DNA of 64,000 nt from Chamaelirium japonicum (lineage: Eukaryota > Streptophyta > Magnoliopsida > Liliales > Melanthiaceae). Below are positions 23,617 to 34,089 of this stretch, piece by piece. The notes beneath the pieces were generated by a model. That model made no database searches and had not been told where the DNA came from. It worked only from the letters and a program-made list of their open reading frames with translations. The stretch spans positions 32,501 through 96,500 of the forward strand of contig CANTAL010000145.1 of NCBI GenBank assembly GCA_947650365.1, in the 5' to 3' direction. Both the position numbers and the translations under genes were made by a program. How positions within the stretch are numbered: position 1 is the first letter of the stretch; the number at the start of each line of letters is the position of its first letter.

Positions 23617-25160
23617 AGTCCCCCAGACTCAAAAGAACTCGACTCCTGTCGAGCAAGGTCCTGGATCCGGCGGGGGCTCTCCTGGTAGTAACTGTAATCG
23701 CTGAAGCTGCTCTGACTGCTCTCCCGGGTCCGGTGGCCAAGTAATCCGCCTCAAGTACGCAGCAACTCCATCTTGTATCCCCTGCCCCTCGATGCCAAGC
23801 GAAGACCTGAAAGCAAAAACCAACATCCTCCGCGGCACGATAAGATCTTCAAAATACTCAGATAATTTCATGTGATAATAGGAGTTTGGGTTGACATGAA
23901 ATTCAAATGACATATAAAAAGAAAGGCCGTGGGAGCATAATGAGCTGCGGGTCATCGGCTTGCGCGATAGGCAATGGGGTATTTGAAAGGTCATGGGTTG
24001 CGGGTGCATTATGTGTTGCTCAAATTGGCCTGCGCACGGTGCAAAACAAGTGGATTCTAGAAGACGACGAAGATATGTGATGCAATCATTGTCTGGATGC
24101 AGTGAATAAGATAAGAAATTAAAGAATTCATCATGCCACTTGTTATGACTTCGAAAAATTAAAGATGATGGGTTGTTGGAAAGCTGAAAACATGATTCAT
24201 AAGTATTCTGCATCGAAAAATGATCAGACATGCCGAAATCGTCTTTAAGGTTAAATTCAACACTTGGATGATATGGATGCACATATGGTTGGTCTATGAT
24301 TGTAGAGATGTCAGGCAAATGATGAATGCAAGTGTCATGAATGCCTACGGACTCTAAATGCGATGTGCATGCAATGGAATGCAAAATATTGTCTAATCCA
24401 TTATCAATTCTTAGTAAATAAGATGAACACCCAACTAAACTTTCAGCGAATGGTGGCACGGATGGACTCTGACTCAGAAGGGCTTGAGGTGCGTGGGATC
24501 GGTGCCTCCTAAAACATGTAGGCCATAGGGTGACATTGATGCCGTCCTTAAGGAAGGTATAGGTGTTGGCTCTTCTGTGATGCTGGACATCTCGGTCGAA
24601 CTGCCATGGACGCCCTAAGATAACATCAGCAACCTCTAACGGAAGGACATCGCACCCGATCTCATCTTGATATTGCAGCCCAATGGACAACTTTGCCAAA
24701 CAACAATGAATGACCAGCTTGCTCGTGGTGTTGTCGAGCCAGGATGTCCTGTAAGGGTGAGCCAATGGTTTAACTTTCCATTTCTTGCTCCTAACTACCG
24801 CTTCATTGATCAGATTGGTGGTACACCCTCCATCTATCAAGACACAAAGGTCCATCCCGTTGACAGTGCAGACTGTTCGGAACAGCTCGAACCTCTGGTT
24901 CTTACAGTGTGGCTTAGGAGGTCCCCCACAGAGCTCGTGGGGTAACAACGCTTTGGGTGCTTGGGGTGATGGCGACTGGTGAATAACCAACAGGGGTGCC
25001 GTCACATCATCTCCCTCCAAGACTAAGTCATTGAAGTGTTCATTCTCAGACTCATGACTATCCTCGTCATTATCCGCAAGATTTGTCTGTGGATGGAATT
25101 GACGACGAGGACAATCGGCTGACTTGTGACCCAGCCGGTTGCATTTGAAACACTTAATTT
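23617..25160 (-). pseudogene. element B zinc knuckle, protease and unassigned spacer
   Basis: On the minus strand the Gag knuckle CFKCNRLGHKSADC (about 25,110-25,155) is followed by an aspartic-protease-like domain (VLIDGGCTTNLINEAV, then DVILGRPWQFDRDV). The catalytic triplet is DGG rather than the common DSG/DTG. The remaining frame, open to 23,629, has no recognisable RT, RNase H or integrase motif. It contains His/Ser/Pro-rich sequence that may be a decayed or replaced pol region. Confidence 0.7.
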
Positions 25161-25220
25161 AGCTCGGGTTGGGTCCTAAGACTCCTTTACACTTCTCAGT
25201 GGGTGCAGGAACGGTGCCAG

Positions 25221-26087
25221 CTACAGGTGGAAGTCCAGGGAGTGGTCTACTAAAAGATTCGGATGGTGCCCTAGTGTTGTCATAACGCCGGGACGCAGAT
25301 CGGGAGTGGTGAGACTCGACTTTTTTAGCCCGACGGTGTGCTCACTGACCTGATACAAGTCGTGAAGGGACACCACCTCTTGAATTGACGGTTTGAGACC
25401 ATTGACGTACCTAGCGACGCTCTGCTCTTCATCTTCGTGCAGATCATTACAAGCTTGGAGCTTGTAGAATTCATTAGTGTAATCATCTACAGATTTGTGC
25501 TCCTGTCGCAGGTTCTGGAATTTCTGGAACACATTCTGCTTGAAATCAGAAGGGAGGAACTTCTGTTGCATTTTTCCTCGCATATGTGTCCACGTGGAAA
25601 TTTTCTCTTTTCCTTTTCTACCCCTAGTGGTCTGCAACTGTTTCCACCAAACCAGTGCATGACCTTTCAGTTTAAGGCTGACAAACTTGACTTGTTTGTC
25701 GCGGGGGATTTCCTTCCACTCAAAGTATTGGTCGATTCGCTCGGCCCACTCTAGAAACTCTTCAGGATCCATCCTACCCTCGAACTCAGGAATTTCTATT
25801 TTAATGCCCTGATCCCAGCCCCAATGGGATTTCGATCTCCTATGAGTCCGTCTACTTCGCCTATCAGTCCCGTCAGAGGAACTGACGCTGTCACCTCCGA
25901 ACTCTAGGTCTAACTCACTATGCCCTGGTGACGCTCTAGTCCTGTGTTCGCGACGAGGTCGCGGTGGATTTTGGGAATTATCGAAGGCTAAGGCCAAGGC
26001 TTCTATCTGGGTCTGAAGCCTATCCATGTGCTCTTGTTGCCTCATGAAGGCATCCTGCCAAGTACGGGGTGGAGAAGATCCAGCCAT
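25221..26087 (-). pseudogene. element B Gag
   Basis: The frame opens at 26,087 (MAGSSPPRTWQDAFMRQ) with an Arg/Ser-rich region, then a Retrotrans_gag core: EEFLEWAERIDQYFEWKEIP, ALVWWKQLQTTRGRKG, KSVDDYTNEFYKL. Alignment by eye to element A Gag is collinear across the core. A frameshift near residue 260 separates it from the basic tail and zinc knuckle. If functional before decay, it could form mixed or separate capsids using element A enzymes. Confidence 0.8.
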
Positions 26088-26293
26088 CCTAGATTCTCTA
26101 GAAGATGCTATCGAGTCACTCAGAGAGAAGGGGTGAACCTAATATTGATGCGCTCACGCGATGCTAGTTACTAATTAATGCAAGACACTAACTAAAATGA
26201 AAGAAGGAAAATAAAAAAAAAATTCAGCAAACACGCGATGATGCGAATGATGCGAGAGGACCGGCCGTTGTGTAAGAACGCGACGACTAGCGC

Positions 26294-26305
26294 GCTCTGA
26301 TACCA
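26294..26305 (-). other. element B primer binding site (initiator Met-tRNA)
   Basis: On the minus strand exact TGGTATCAGAGC, in the same spacing to the LTR end (CATCA-AGT) as in element A. Confidence 0.9.
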
Positions 26306-26308
26306 ACT

Positions 26309-27473
26309 TGATGGGAAGCGTATGCTTAAATAAGTCCAAGTGCAGAATTTAAAACATAAAAGTCAGATTTCAGCATATAAAAATCAGATTTCAGCAAGTT
26401 TACAATCACGATTCAACATCCATTCATTCCCATTCAGATTTAATTCCACGAAATAATAAAACTGACAAATGAGACTTAATTTCAGATTATTGTAACTGAA
26501 TTCCAGCAATAATGAATAACACAGTCTCAAATAATAAGCCAAAGTTTCATAGAACAATCAAAGATCTAACGGTAAACCCTAATGGATGAGATTCTCGGGA
26601 AAACAAAATATTAGGAATCCTAAGATGAAATCAGCAATAAGGCCAGTTGCGAGAAGGGAAAATATCACATGAAAAGATCAGAGGATAATCCAAACCGTGC
26701 TTTGGTCAATGCCGGCGGCTATCCGATGCTCCGTTGTTGCAGATGAAAGGCGCGGAAGGGGAGGCGTGGTCCAGAAGACGGGGTGAAGAAGCCGAGACGA
26801 TGGATCTTTGAAGACGAAGAAACTCCACGTCGATCTTCCGTGAAGCCGTAGACGAATAACGAGGCGACGGGGTAGAAGCGTGCAAAGGAAGAAAAGGATC
26901 AGAAGCAAGGAAGATTTGTCGGAAGAGATACAACGAGCAAGCGCACACGCTTCTCCGTTTAGGGTTTCAATTTCATATTCTTCTCCCCCTTAAATTAGGG
27001 TTTTTAGAACTTATAGGAGATGAAAGCACCAAGGCACAAAAGGAAAGAAAGAGAGAGAGGGCCGGTCGGGTAGTGAGAGAGAGGGACGCGCGGGTGAGAG
27101 GGGCGCGGGCGTTCGCGGGAGAGAGAGAGAGGGCCGATCGGGTGGGAGGATGGGCTAGGGTTTTGGGTTTTTGGTTTCCCTTGAAATCTCATCCATTGAG
27201 ATTTAATCTCACTTAAGATCCTAAGGCTAAGACTCTAACATAGAAACGAGTCAGTTCGGCATCTGTGGCACCTACCCAAACTAGAAATAAAAACAGAAAT
27301 AACTAAAGATCCGTTAGTCGGATCGAAATAAAATAAAAACCAAAGTTGTAGGGCTTCGATTAAGCTTTCCACTGATGCAGACGGATCGACGATCGGCTTC
27401 CTGGATCTCCGGCGCGGACGAAAATATGTTATTAGCTGTAGCAAATCTGCACGTAGTAGGCTCGTCTGCATCA
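26309..27473 (-). repeat. element B 5' LTR (1,165 bp)
   Basis: On the plus strand it runs TGATGGGAAGCG...GTCTGCATCA. It contains repeated GA/GAGAGAG tracts near 27,050-27,130. It is the same LTR family as the solo LTR at 29,948-31,155 (shared 'aaaccgtgctttgg', 'gccgagatga/gccgagacga' and 'tcagttcggcatctgtgg' blocks). Confidence 0.85.
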
Positions 27474-28644
27474 GATGTCCATGATCTCATCCGAGGGCTT
27501 TTCGGATTGAATCCGGATCTTCTCGAGTGAGTTTCTGCATGATATTAATAAAATTATGGGTGCGTGTGTTTGCGGGGTACCGACGGACGAGATTATATCT
27601 CGAAACCGATGGTCAGATGACAAAATAACTCAAATTAGATGACGTGGCACATATGGGCTTCAATTAGGGCTTAAGTGGGCTTATCTTAAGCCCAATAGGG
27701 CTTCTATTGAGATCACCACCCCCCCTTCTCTTTTCCCATGAAACCGACCGACCGGCCCCCTACCCGTGCGGATCCCGAGGCCACCCCGACCCCCTCCCGT
27801 TCTCTCTCTTCTCTCTCTCTTCTTTCCCTTGTTTTCCTCACTTTTCCTTGCCTTTCTTAGCCCTTGCATCGCCACCATCCAAACCCTATTATCCTTTGAT
27901 CTTGGCCATCAAAACAAAAACCCTAGCTCTACAAAAAGATGAACGAAAAAGAAGAATTGAGTTCTGATCATTGCTGAAATTTGGTGCCTCTTCGTGAGTG
28001 CTTCCGGGCAAGACTCGTGTCCCCGACCCTCGCCGCTTCCACGACTTCGCCTCGTGAAGGCCTCAGTGTTGATTTTCCGAAGGTTCCGGCTTCTCCCGAC
28101 GTCCGGCCTTGCTCCGTGTGCGGGATCATCGGCGCATCCTCGCAATCGACCCACGGCGGGAAACCCTAGACAGTATCTTTTCTTTCTTTATTTTCCCCCG
28201 CATCCGCAATGTTTCCATTTGTTTCATTGCCTCTGCTCCGCATCGCAGCCATCATCATCCTTTTTTTCATCGCTAGTTGAAGCCCTAAAATATGCCTAAT
28301 CATCTGATTTGTTATCTTTAGTCTGTCGGTCACCTTTGCAAGCATCCGTAGCCCTTTTTCTTTTATAAAATCTGATGCAAATCTGCCTTTAACTTTCAAT
28401 ATTTACTACTGCGATTTAATCTTTTATATGCTGAATTCTATTGTTGTGATAACATTGCACCTTAATGTTAGATCTGAAATCTGCTTTATGTTGAATATAT
28501 AGCCTTTAATTCTGCGTGAGATAATTCCTGCTTGCTGTCTTTTTGAGTTATACAACGCTATATTGAGCACTAAACCTTAGCTATTGACCAAAGAGAACCC
28601 TAAACGGTTTAGGATTGTAGTGTGCCTTATTGGTGCCTGTATCA
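27474..28644 (+). repeat. element A 3' LTR, right piece
   Basis: Resumes at 'gatgtccatgatctc', matching 16,062-17,235, and ends GTATCA followed by GAAGG. The terminal GC of the 5' LTR end (GCATCA) is GT here. Confidence 0.9.
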
Positions 28645-28687
28645 GAAGGGATTCGACTACGATCTCATCATCATTGGAACCTCATAA
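28645..28687 (+). pseudogene. fragment of the plastid lipoamide-dehydrogenase-like gene (part 2)
   Basis: It continues 15,689-15,852 after the element A insertion. It reads GFDYDLIIIG, the beta-strand leading to the dinucleotide-binding glycines, then Thr-Ser-stop where AGVGG would be expected. The GAAGG target duplication occurs at 15,848-15,852 and 28,645-28,649. Confidence 0.45.
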
Positions 28688-28688
28688 T

Positions 28689-28916
28689 CTAATTCGCCTG
28701 CTTACTCATCCTCGAGCTCATCTGTGTTGATTCCAGCGGCATCAAAGTCTGCAATGTGCTACGAGGATCTGCGGTTCTACTGAAGAGAGAGCAGGCCTTT
28801 GTGCTTGGGGTCTTGAGTCGGAAGCAACACTTAAAGAAATCATGAATGGTGTCAAATTCCTCCTCTTTCTCCTCAAATAATTCCTCTTCTTGGCCCTCGT
28901 CCTCTTCATCTAGCAA
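28689..28916 (-). other. unassigned minus-strand frame
   Basis: An acidic N-terminus (EEDEGQEEELFEEKEEEFD) is followed by a Cys/Phe-rich stretch (DFFKCCFRLK). It looks protein-like in composition, but I do not recognise it and see no promoter or partner exon. It may be another gene scrap next to the LPD-like fragment. Confidence 0.25.
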
Positions 28917-29199
28917 TTTGAGTTCCTACTCTTCATTCAGTGTGCGGTCAAACCTGGTCTACTGGCACCGAGACCCGCTAACTCGAGCATCAAGCTAACC
29001 TGGAGGTCAAGTCCACCTTTGAATTTCCATCAGATCCGTTATCAACCATGGATGAGGTTGATTCCACAACCAAGTCTGTGCCGCCCCTTCCTTCCATGGA
29101 CCAGCAAAAGGAACGACCATTGAGGAATCTTCATATGGGAAGGACCCTGATGAAGACAAGATCCGCACTATAAGCTTAATAATGCTGAAACAACTTATT

Positions 29200-29490
29200 T
29201 TTATTACTATTCGCTGTGCTTAGGCCTTTTTATGATGTTTTGGGCCATTTTTAGACTTTATGAATGATGTAGATTGCTCCGTAAATCGTGGGGGTTGTCT
29301 GCAACCTCATTCGAGAGCTTTTCGGATGATTTCGGCCTCTTTCGGATGTGATTTCTGTTTATTATTAATAAAAACAGCAAACAGATATCAGTGGGGCACC
29401 GATGGTCGAGATTAAAACCTCGAACTAATGGCCAGATGATCGTGGCAACCTTCTGGCACCCCCTTAAATGACATGGCAGCCAATTGACAC
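29200..29490 (+). repeat. diverged fragment of an element A-type LTR
   Basis: It shares with 16,000-16,210 an ordered set of blocks: 'ttcgagagcttttcgg', 'tttctgt.tat.attaataaaa', 'ggggcaccgatggtcgagatt'. It is much more diverged than the A LTRs from each other, so it is an older family member. It truncates the copia element F. Confidence 0.6.
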
Positions 29491-29519
29491 CCGAGACCCC
29501 TCCCAATCCTAGCCGCAGC

Positions 29520-29947
29520 ACTTGAACGGTGAATTTGCAACGCATCGAGTCCAAAGTACCAAAAGAGATCGAATTCTTCCGCAACTCTAGAATGTGCCTA
29601 ACATCAATCAAAATCTTCACAATGTCATCATGCATACGGATCCTGACTTCTCCTTTTTTCAATTGCAAGCACATCGTTTACCATCAAGACTCTACCATCA
29701 TTCACCACCTGATATGAAGTGAACCAATCCCGATTGGGATACAATGATAGAAGGAACAAGAATCTAGGATCCACTTCTGACACAGATCCCAACAATTGTT
29801 CTGACAAAACTATATCATCTGACAGATCCTTCGCTACGTGAGCTGTGTCAAACGAGACTCCAAACTGAGCACCCTCTCCAGACATATTGTTCTTTGTCGT
29901 TAGTTTAGGACAATCACTCTTTATGTGAGTCTTCTTATGACAATAAC
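29520..29947 (-). pseudogene. element F zinc knuckle, protease and GAG-pre-integrase remnant
   Basis: The minus strand reads CHKKTHIKSDCPKL (knuckle), MSGEGAQFGVS, then a protease/linker part with YPNRDWFTSYQVV and NDGRVLMVNDVL. In a second frame it reads GEVRIRMHDDIVKILIDVRH and ISFGTLDS of the GAG-pre-integrase domain. The order is typical of plant Tork/TNT1-type copia polyproteins. Frameshifts and a lost Asp-Ser-Gly active site make it inactive. Confidence 0.75.
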
Positions 29948-31155
29948 TGATGCATGCGGGGTTCGTTTAAGAATGCAAGTGCTGAATTTAAACTATTAAA
30001 GATAAATTTCTGCACGTATTCATTCAAATTTCAGCAAGGATAAAGAGTACTAATCATCATCCAATCATGCCGAAACAAGTTTACTTTAGCGAAGTGATTA
30101 AACTAGCATGTGAATAATTAATTCCAGATTTAATAATAAAATTCCAGCAATACGTTAAATGACAATATCTCAAACATAAGGTCAAAGTCTCAACAAAACA
30201 CAAATCTAAGCGATAGATAATCTAATTGATGAGATCTTTTAGAAGCCAAGTAATTTAAAAACCCAAAATAAAATCAACAAAGGGCCGGATTAAGATGATG
30301 TTTATCACACGAAAATATCGAGGGATGATTTAAACCGTGCTTTGGACAATGCTGGCCGCGATCAAGGACTCCGTTGTTGTAGATGAATAGGCAGAAGAGG
30401 ACGTGTGGTTCGGAAAATAGGGATGAAGAAGCCGAGATGAATTGATCTTGGGGAAGAAATGATCTTCGCGTCGATCTTCCGCGAAGTCGTAGACGAGAGC
30501 ATGGCGATGAGGAAGAAACTTGCGGAGAGAAGAAGACTAGAAGCAAGATGATTCTTCGTATGAGACTCTGAACAAGCAAACCCGCTTCTCCATTCTAGGG
30601 TTTCAATTCATCTTCAATTTATCACGGCTATTAGGGTTTTGGGGAGTCTTATATAGGAGGGAAATAAAAAAAATGAAGGGAGAGAGAGAGAGGGCATCCG
30701 TAGGACGAGAAAGGAGAGAGGGGATCGCGGCATCCCGACAGCAAGCCGCGCGTGGGCATGGGTCACGCGAAGAGAGAGACGAGTAAGGGGCGGCGGCTTA
30801 GGGGTTTTCCAACCCTTTTAGGGTTTGTTTTGGCTTCCTTCGAATCTCATCCATCGAGATTATATCTCGACTTAAGATCCTATGTCTACTATAGAACTTA
30901 TTAATGAGTTAGTTCGGCATCTGTGGCTCAAACCGGATGCAAAAATAGCTCGCATCTACCCAAACTAGAAATAAAAACATAAATAACTTAAGATCCATCA
31001 GCCGAATCGACAAAAAGTAAAAACTAAAGTCGTAGATTAATGAAATAGCTTTCTAATGATGTAGACGGATCGGCGATCGACTTTCTGGATCTCCACATGG
31101 AATAAAAATATACCATCAGCTGTAGAAATCTGCACATCGGAGCTCATCTGTATCA
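29948..31155 (-). mobile_element. gypsy solo LTR (B family), 1,208 bp, TSD ATAAC
   Basis: The plus strand starts TGATGC and ends TATCA. It is flanked by perfect 5-bp duplications ATAAC (29,943-29,947 and 31,156-31,160). The body is collinear with the element B LTR, including the GA-rich tract and the 'gttcggcatctgtggctc' block. No internal region is present, so it is a product of LTR-LTR recombination. It sits precisely in the Gag knuckle codons of element F. Confidence 0.9.
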
Positions 31156-31160
31156 ATAAC

Positions 31161-31900
31161 ATTTCACATCTTTTCTGACCCTAGACTTGGATCTAGATCT
31201 TTCCTTCGACGACCCTTTCTTCGACAATCCCTTATTTTATGTCCTACTTTCCACAAAGCTAGAAATTTATGCTTGAGAATCTAAACCCAGAGTCGTCTTT
31301 CTGAACTCATTAGATAGATGAGCTACAATAGTTTCTTCTAATTTTAGAGTATCCTTCGTATAGATCAAGGAAGTAACTAAGTACTCAAAAGTTAAAACGA
31401 TCAAGTAAAAAGGGCAGAAGAATAAGTGCTTTGTTTCATCTTTAATTTTTACTTATATATTTAACAACTCTGAATTAATTTGATTAAATTCATTAAGATA
31501 CTGGTGGATAAACGTATCTTCCTTCATGCGAAATGTATAAAGTTGTTGTTTCAGGCACAATCGGTTTGTCAGACTTCATCGTGTATCAACTTCAAGCTTT
31601 GAAAAAATCATCACTCTCGATTTTTTATATATGACGGTATATTAGATCTTCTTCATCGAGCATGATCGGATTATATTGTATGCCTAGAGGCTAGAAGTCA
31701 TACCCTTCCCAATCCATATCCGACATGTCTGCAAGTTTACCCTTCAGACTATGCAAAGCTTTGTGTAGACCTTGTTGAATCAACAGATCTCCTATGCTTA
31801 CTTGCCATAAGCCAAAATTGGATTTCCCATCAAACTTCTTCACATCGAGCTTGAGGTTCGACACCTATGAGAGATTGGGTGTCATTGTAATATGATCAAG
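31161..31900 (-). pseudogene. element F Gag (decayed)
   Basis: The minus strand reads NLKLDVKKFDGKSNFGLWQV, IGDLLIQQGLHKALHSLKGK and ADMSDMDWEGYDF near 31,660-31,870, the N-terminal Gag of plant copia elements. A basic Ser/Arg/Lys-rich lead-in to the zinc knuckle lies at about 31,165-31,230. The intervening part is AT-rich and broken. Confidence 0.7.
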
Positions 31901-31913
31901 AATGAAAACCCTA

Positions 31914-31925
31914 GCTCTGATATTA
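31914..31925 (-). other. element F primer binding site (degenerate)
   Basis: The minus strand TAATATCAGAGC differs at two bases from the iMet site; it lies three bases from the LTR edge. Confidence 0.6.
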
Positions 31926-32201
31926 GTTTGTTGGCGCTAGGTGTTCGTAAGCAGACCCTTACAATGATATATCAAATTGAAAATCAATCATTTGACCGAT
32001 CAATCGCCAAACACAACCACAGTCTCTAGCAATTGAAGTAACGAATCACAAAGCAAGGAAAATCAAAACACAAACACAAAGCACACAGAGAAGCGACAAA
32101 GATTTTACATGGGAACCCATGCGAGAGCAAATCACGGGCGATGACGATCAGACGATCCACTATAATGGAGAAACCAAGAAGTTATATGCAACACTCAACT
32201 T

Positions 32202-32858
32202 TAGAGGTGGCAACGGGTCGGGTTTGGGACTGGTCGGCCCATCCCGAACCCGTCCCTAGTAAGGAATATCATATACCAAACCCGTGTCAGGTTTGAATGA
32301 TCAATCCCTAACCCGTCCCACTCACACTAGTAAAACCCAAACTTGTCCCATCCCATCGCAATTATGTTTATGCAGGAGAAGTTCAAGCTAGTTGTTTATA
32401 ATTTGAACTAAATTTATTTTTGTTAAGAGAAGTAATGAACATATTGAGATCTAAATTCATTATAACATAAAACAACCATTCCTATGTTTTTGTTAAATAT
32501 ATATATATATATATTGAATTAATTAAACATATGTACTACAATGAAAATGTATAACTAGTTAAACACATATACATATTGTTAATTACATCAAATATGTTCT
32601 AGAAATTTTATAAACAAAAGGCATGAGTTGTATTATCTCCTTAAATATAGTATTAGTACAACATAAAATAGGATACTAAACTATATACGAGTGAATTATC
32701 AAACATCAAAATAAATAACATGTATATAATCGGGTTGGGTCGAGTTAAGGTAGCCAAATTCCAACTCCATCCCAAACCCGATCAGGTTTATTAATAAATC
32801 TCAAACCCAACTCAATAAGGTTGGGTTTCCCAGTTAGCCCGTCCTGTTGCCATCCCTA
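32202..32858. mobile_element. non-autonomous hAT element, 657 bp, TSD CTCAACTT
   Basis: Termini TAGAGGTGGCAACGGGTCGGG and the complement of ...TGTTGCCATCCCTA. The flanking 8-bp duplications CTCAACTT (32,194-32,201 and 32,859-32,866) are perfect. The interior is AT-rich with an (AT)n run and GGGTTGGG-type subterminal blocks. It belongs to a family related to 436-1032. Confidence 0.9.
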
Positions 32859-32974
32859 CTCAACTTCAACGAGAAGACCCTGATCACCCTAGGTTTTCTC
32901 TTCCTCTCAATAATCATACCAAGTCTCTCTCAAATTTGTCCTTTGCCATGCTGAGTATGGTCTCTCAGCATCGG

Positions 32975-33717
32975 TGAAGTAGGGGTACTTCGAAAGGATT
33001 ACCATACGAATATCGGGTATGCACCGAGTACGGGTACGGGTACGTCAATTCTCTTGCTCAATGCGGCGTTTTGATTCGGGTACCGGTACCCCGGTTTGGG
33101 TACGGCATCGATACGGGTATCCCGATTTGGGTACGGCGCTAGTACGACATGGGTACGGGTACGAATGTAGAAAATTAACAAACAATTAGCAAAAATCTAG
33201 AAATTTAGAAAAAAATCCAAAAAAATATAAATAAAAATAAGAAACAAATAATTTTCAATTTTTTGTTACTTTTTAATTCTACTAAATTATAAAAAAAAGG
33301 GTTATTTTGACTTTGCCCCCCAAGTTTTGCCTTGAATTAGACTTTACCCCCCATATTTTCATTAATTAGACTTTACCCCCCAAAACTAATTGTTCCATCA
33401 GCTCACCATCTAAGAGAAAGGGTGAGCTGACGGAAAAGAAATAAGTTTTGGGGGGTGAGCTGACGAACAATTAGTTTTGGGGAGTAAAGTCTAATTAATG
33501 AAAATATGGGGGGTAAAATCTAATTCAAGGCAAAACTTGGGGGGCAAAGTCAAAATAACCCTAAAAAAATCATTAATATTATACCAAAATTATAAAAAAA
33601 AATTATATAGGTACCCTATCGTACTCGTACGGTCGTACCATACTTTTTTAAGGTTTTGCCGTATCGGCGTACCCTTATTGTACCAGTACCGGTATCTGTA
33701 CCCATACCCGTGCTTCA
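32975..33717. mobile_element. TACGGGTACG-rich inverted-repeat element
   Basis: The ends are TGAAGTAGGGGTAC on the left and the complement of TACCCATACCCGTGCTTCA on the right. The first and last ~180 bp are dense in GGGTACGGGTACG/GTACCCGTACC motifs in opposite orientation. No matching target duplication was recognised. It carries the MITE at 33,298-33,562. Confidence 0.55.
33298..33562. mobile_element. hairpin MITE, 265 bp with ~100-bp inverted repeats
   Basis: The left arm AGGGTTATTTTGACTTTGCC... is repeated in inverted orientation at the right end with only a few mismatches over about 100 bp; the loop is about 60 bp. It is flanked by A-runs, so the target duplication cannot be delimited. 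Long TIRs fit Mutator-type foldback MITEs. Confidence 0.8.
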
Positions 33718-34089
33718 TAGCTCAACACCCTTTATATAGAATAGGGTTTACATCACATACAAGACCCAAATCGCAAAATGAATGGATTCCTGAAGCAGAC
33801 AAACTGACCGATTGGCCATTAGGACCGATCGGTTGGTTTGGTCCCGATCTAGGAAAACAACATCACGAGTAAATCCAGTAGGTCTATAAAAGAACCGAGC
33901 AGTCTTCCATCACATACGTTTCATGTATAACAAAAGCGATTTGGTCGGTTTAGACACACATACCAGTCGGACAATAAGCTACCTAGATTTCATAATTGAG
34001 CCACAACTCAACAACTACAAGAACGAAGCATTGTCCCCTTGAACCGGCACATAACTCAACAACTACTCTGGGCTTGCTACATGATAATA

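Larger units (their letters stand above)
22586..27473 (-). mobile_element. gypsy element B: gag-protease-only relative, nested in the A LTR
   Basis: Minus-strand element with its 5' LTR at 26,309-27,473 and its 3' LTR at 22,586-23,616. The latter lacks the 162 bp corresponding to 26,309-26,470. It encodes Gag and protease but no RT, RNase H or integrase; after the protease only about 270 residues of unassigned coding-like sequence reach the polypurine tract. Primer site, polypurine tract and LTR end bases (TGATG...CATCA) match element A, so A-type enzymes are the likely mobilisers (inference). It inserted into the 3' LTR of A, and the left junction later lost sequence from both elements. Confidence 0.85.
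15853..28644 (+). mobile_element. Ty3/gypsy element A (CRM-like chromovirus), carrying nested element B
   Basis: Full-length insertion on the plus strand. It is bounded by LTR ends TGATGC (15,853) and ATCA (28,644) and flanked by perfect 5-bp duplications GAAGG. The order is 5' LTR, primer site, gag, protease, RT, RNase H, integrase, chromodomain-like tail, polypurine tract, then a 3' LTR split into 22,437-22,585 and 27,474-28,644 by element B. The order PR-RT-RH-IN is Ty3/gypsy. The RT signature around [17 protein letters not shown] and the C-terminal WVGRPLSDCTWVEE resemble CRM-clade chromoviruses, a group often enriched at plant centromeres. Coding is dead: one frameshift in gag and eight in-frame stops in pol. 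Confidence 0.9.
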
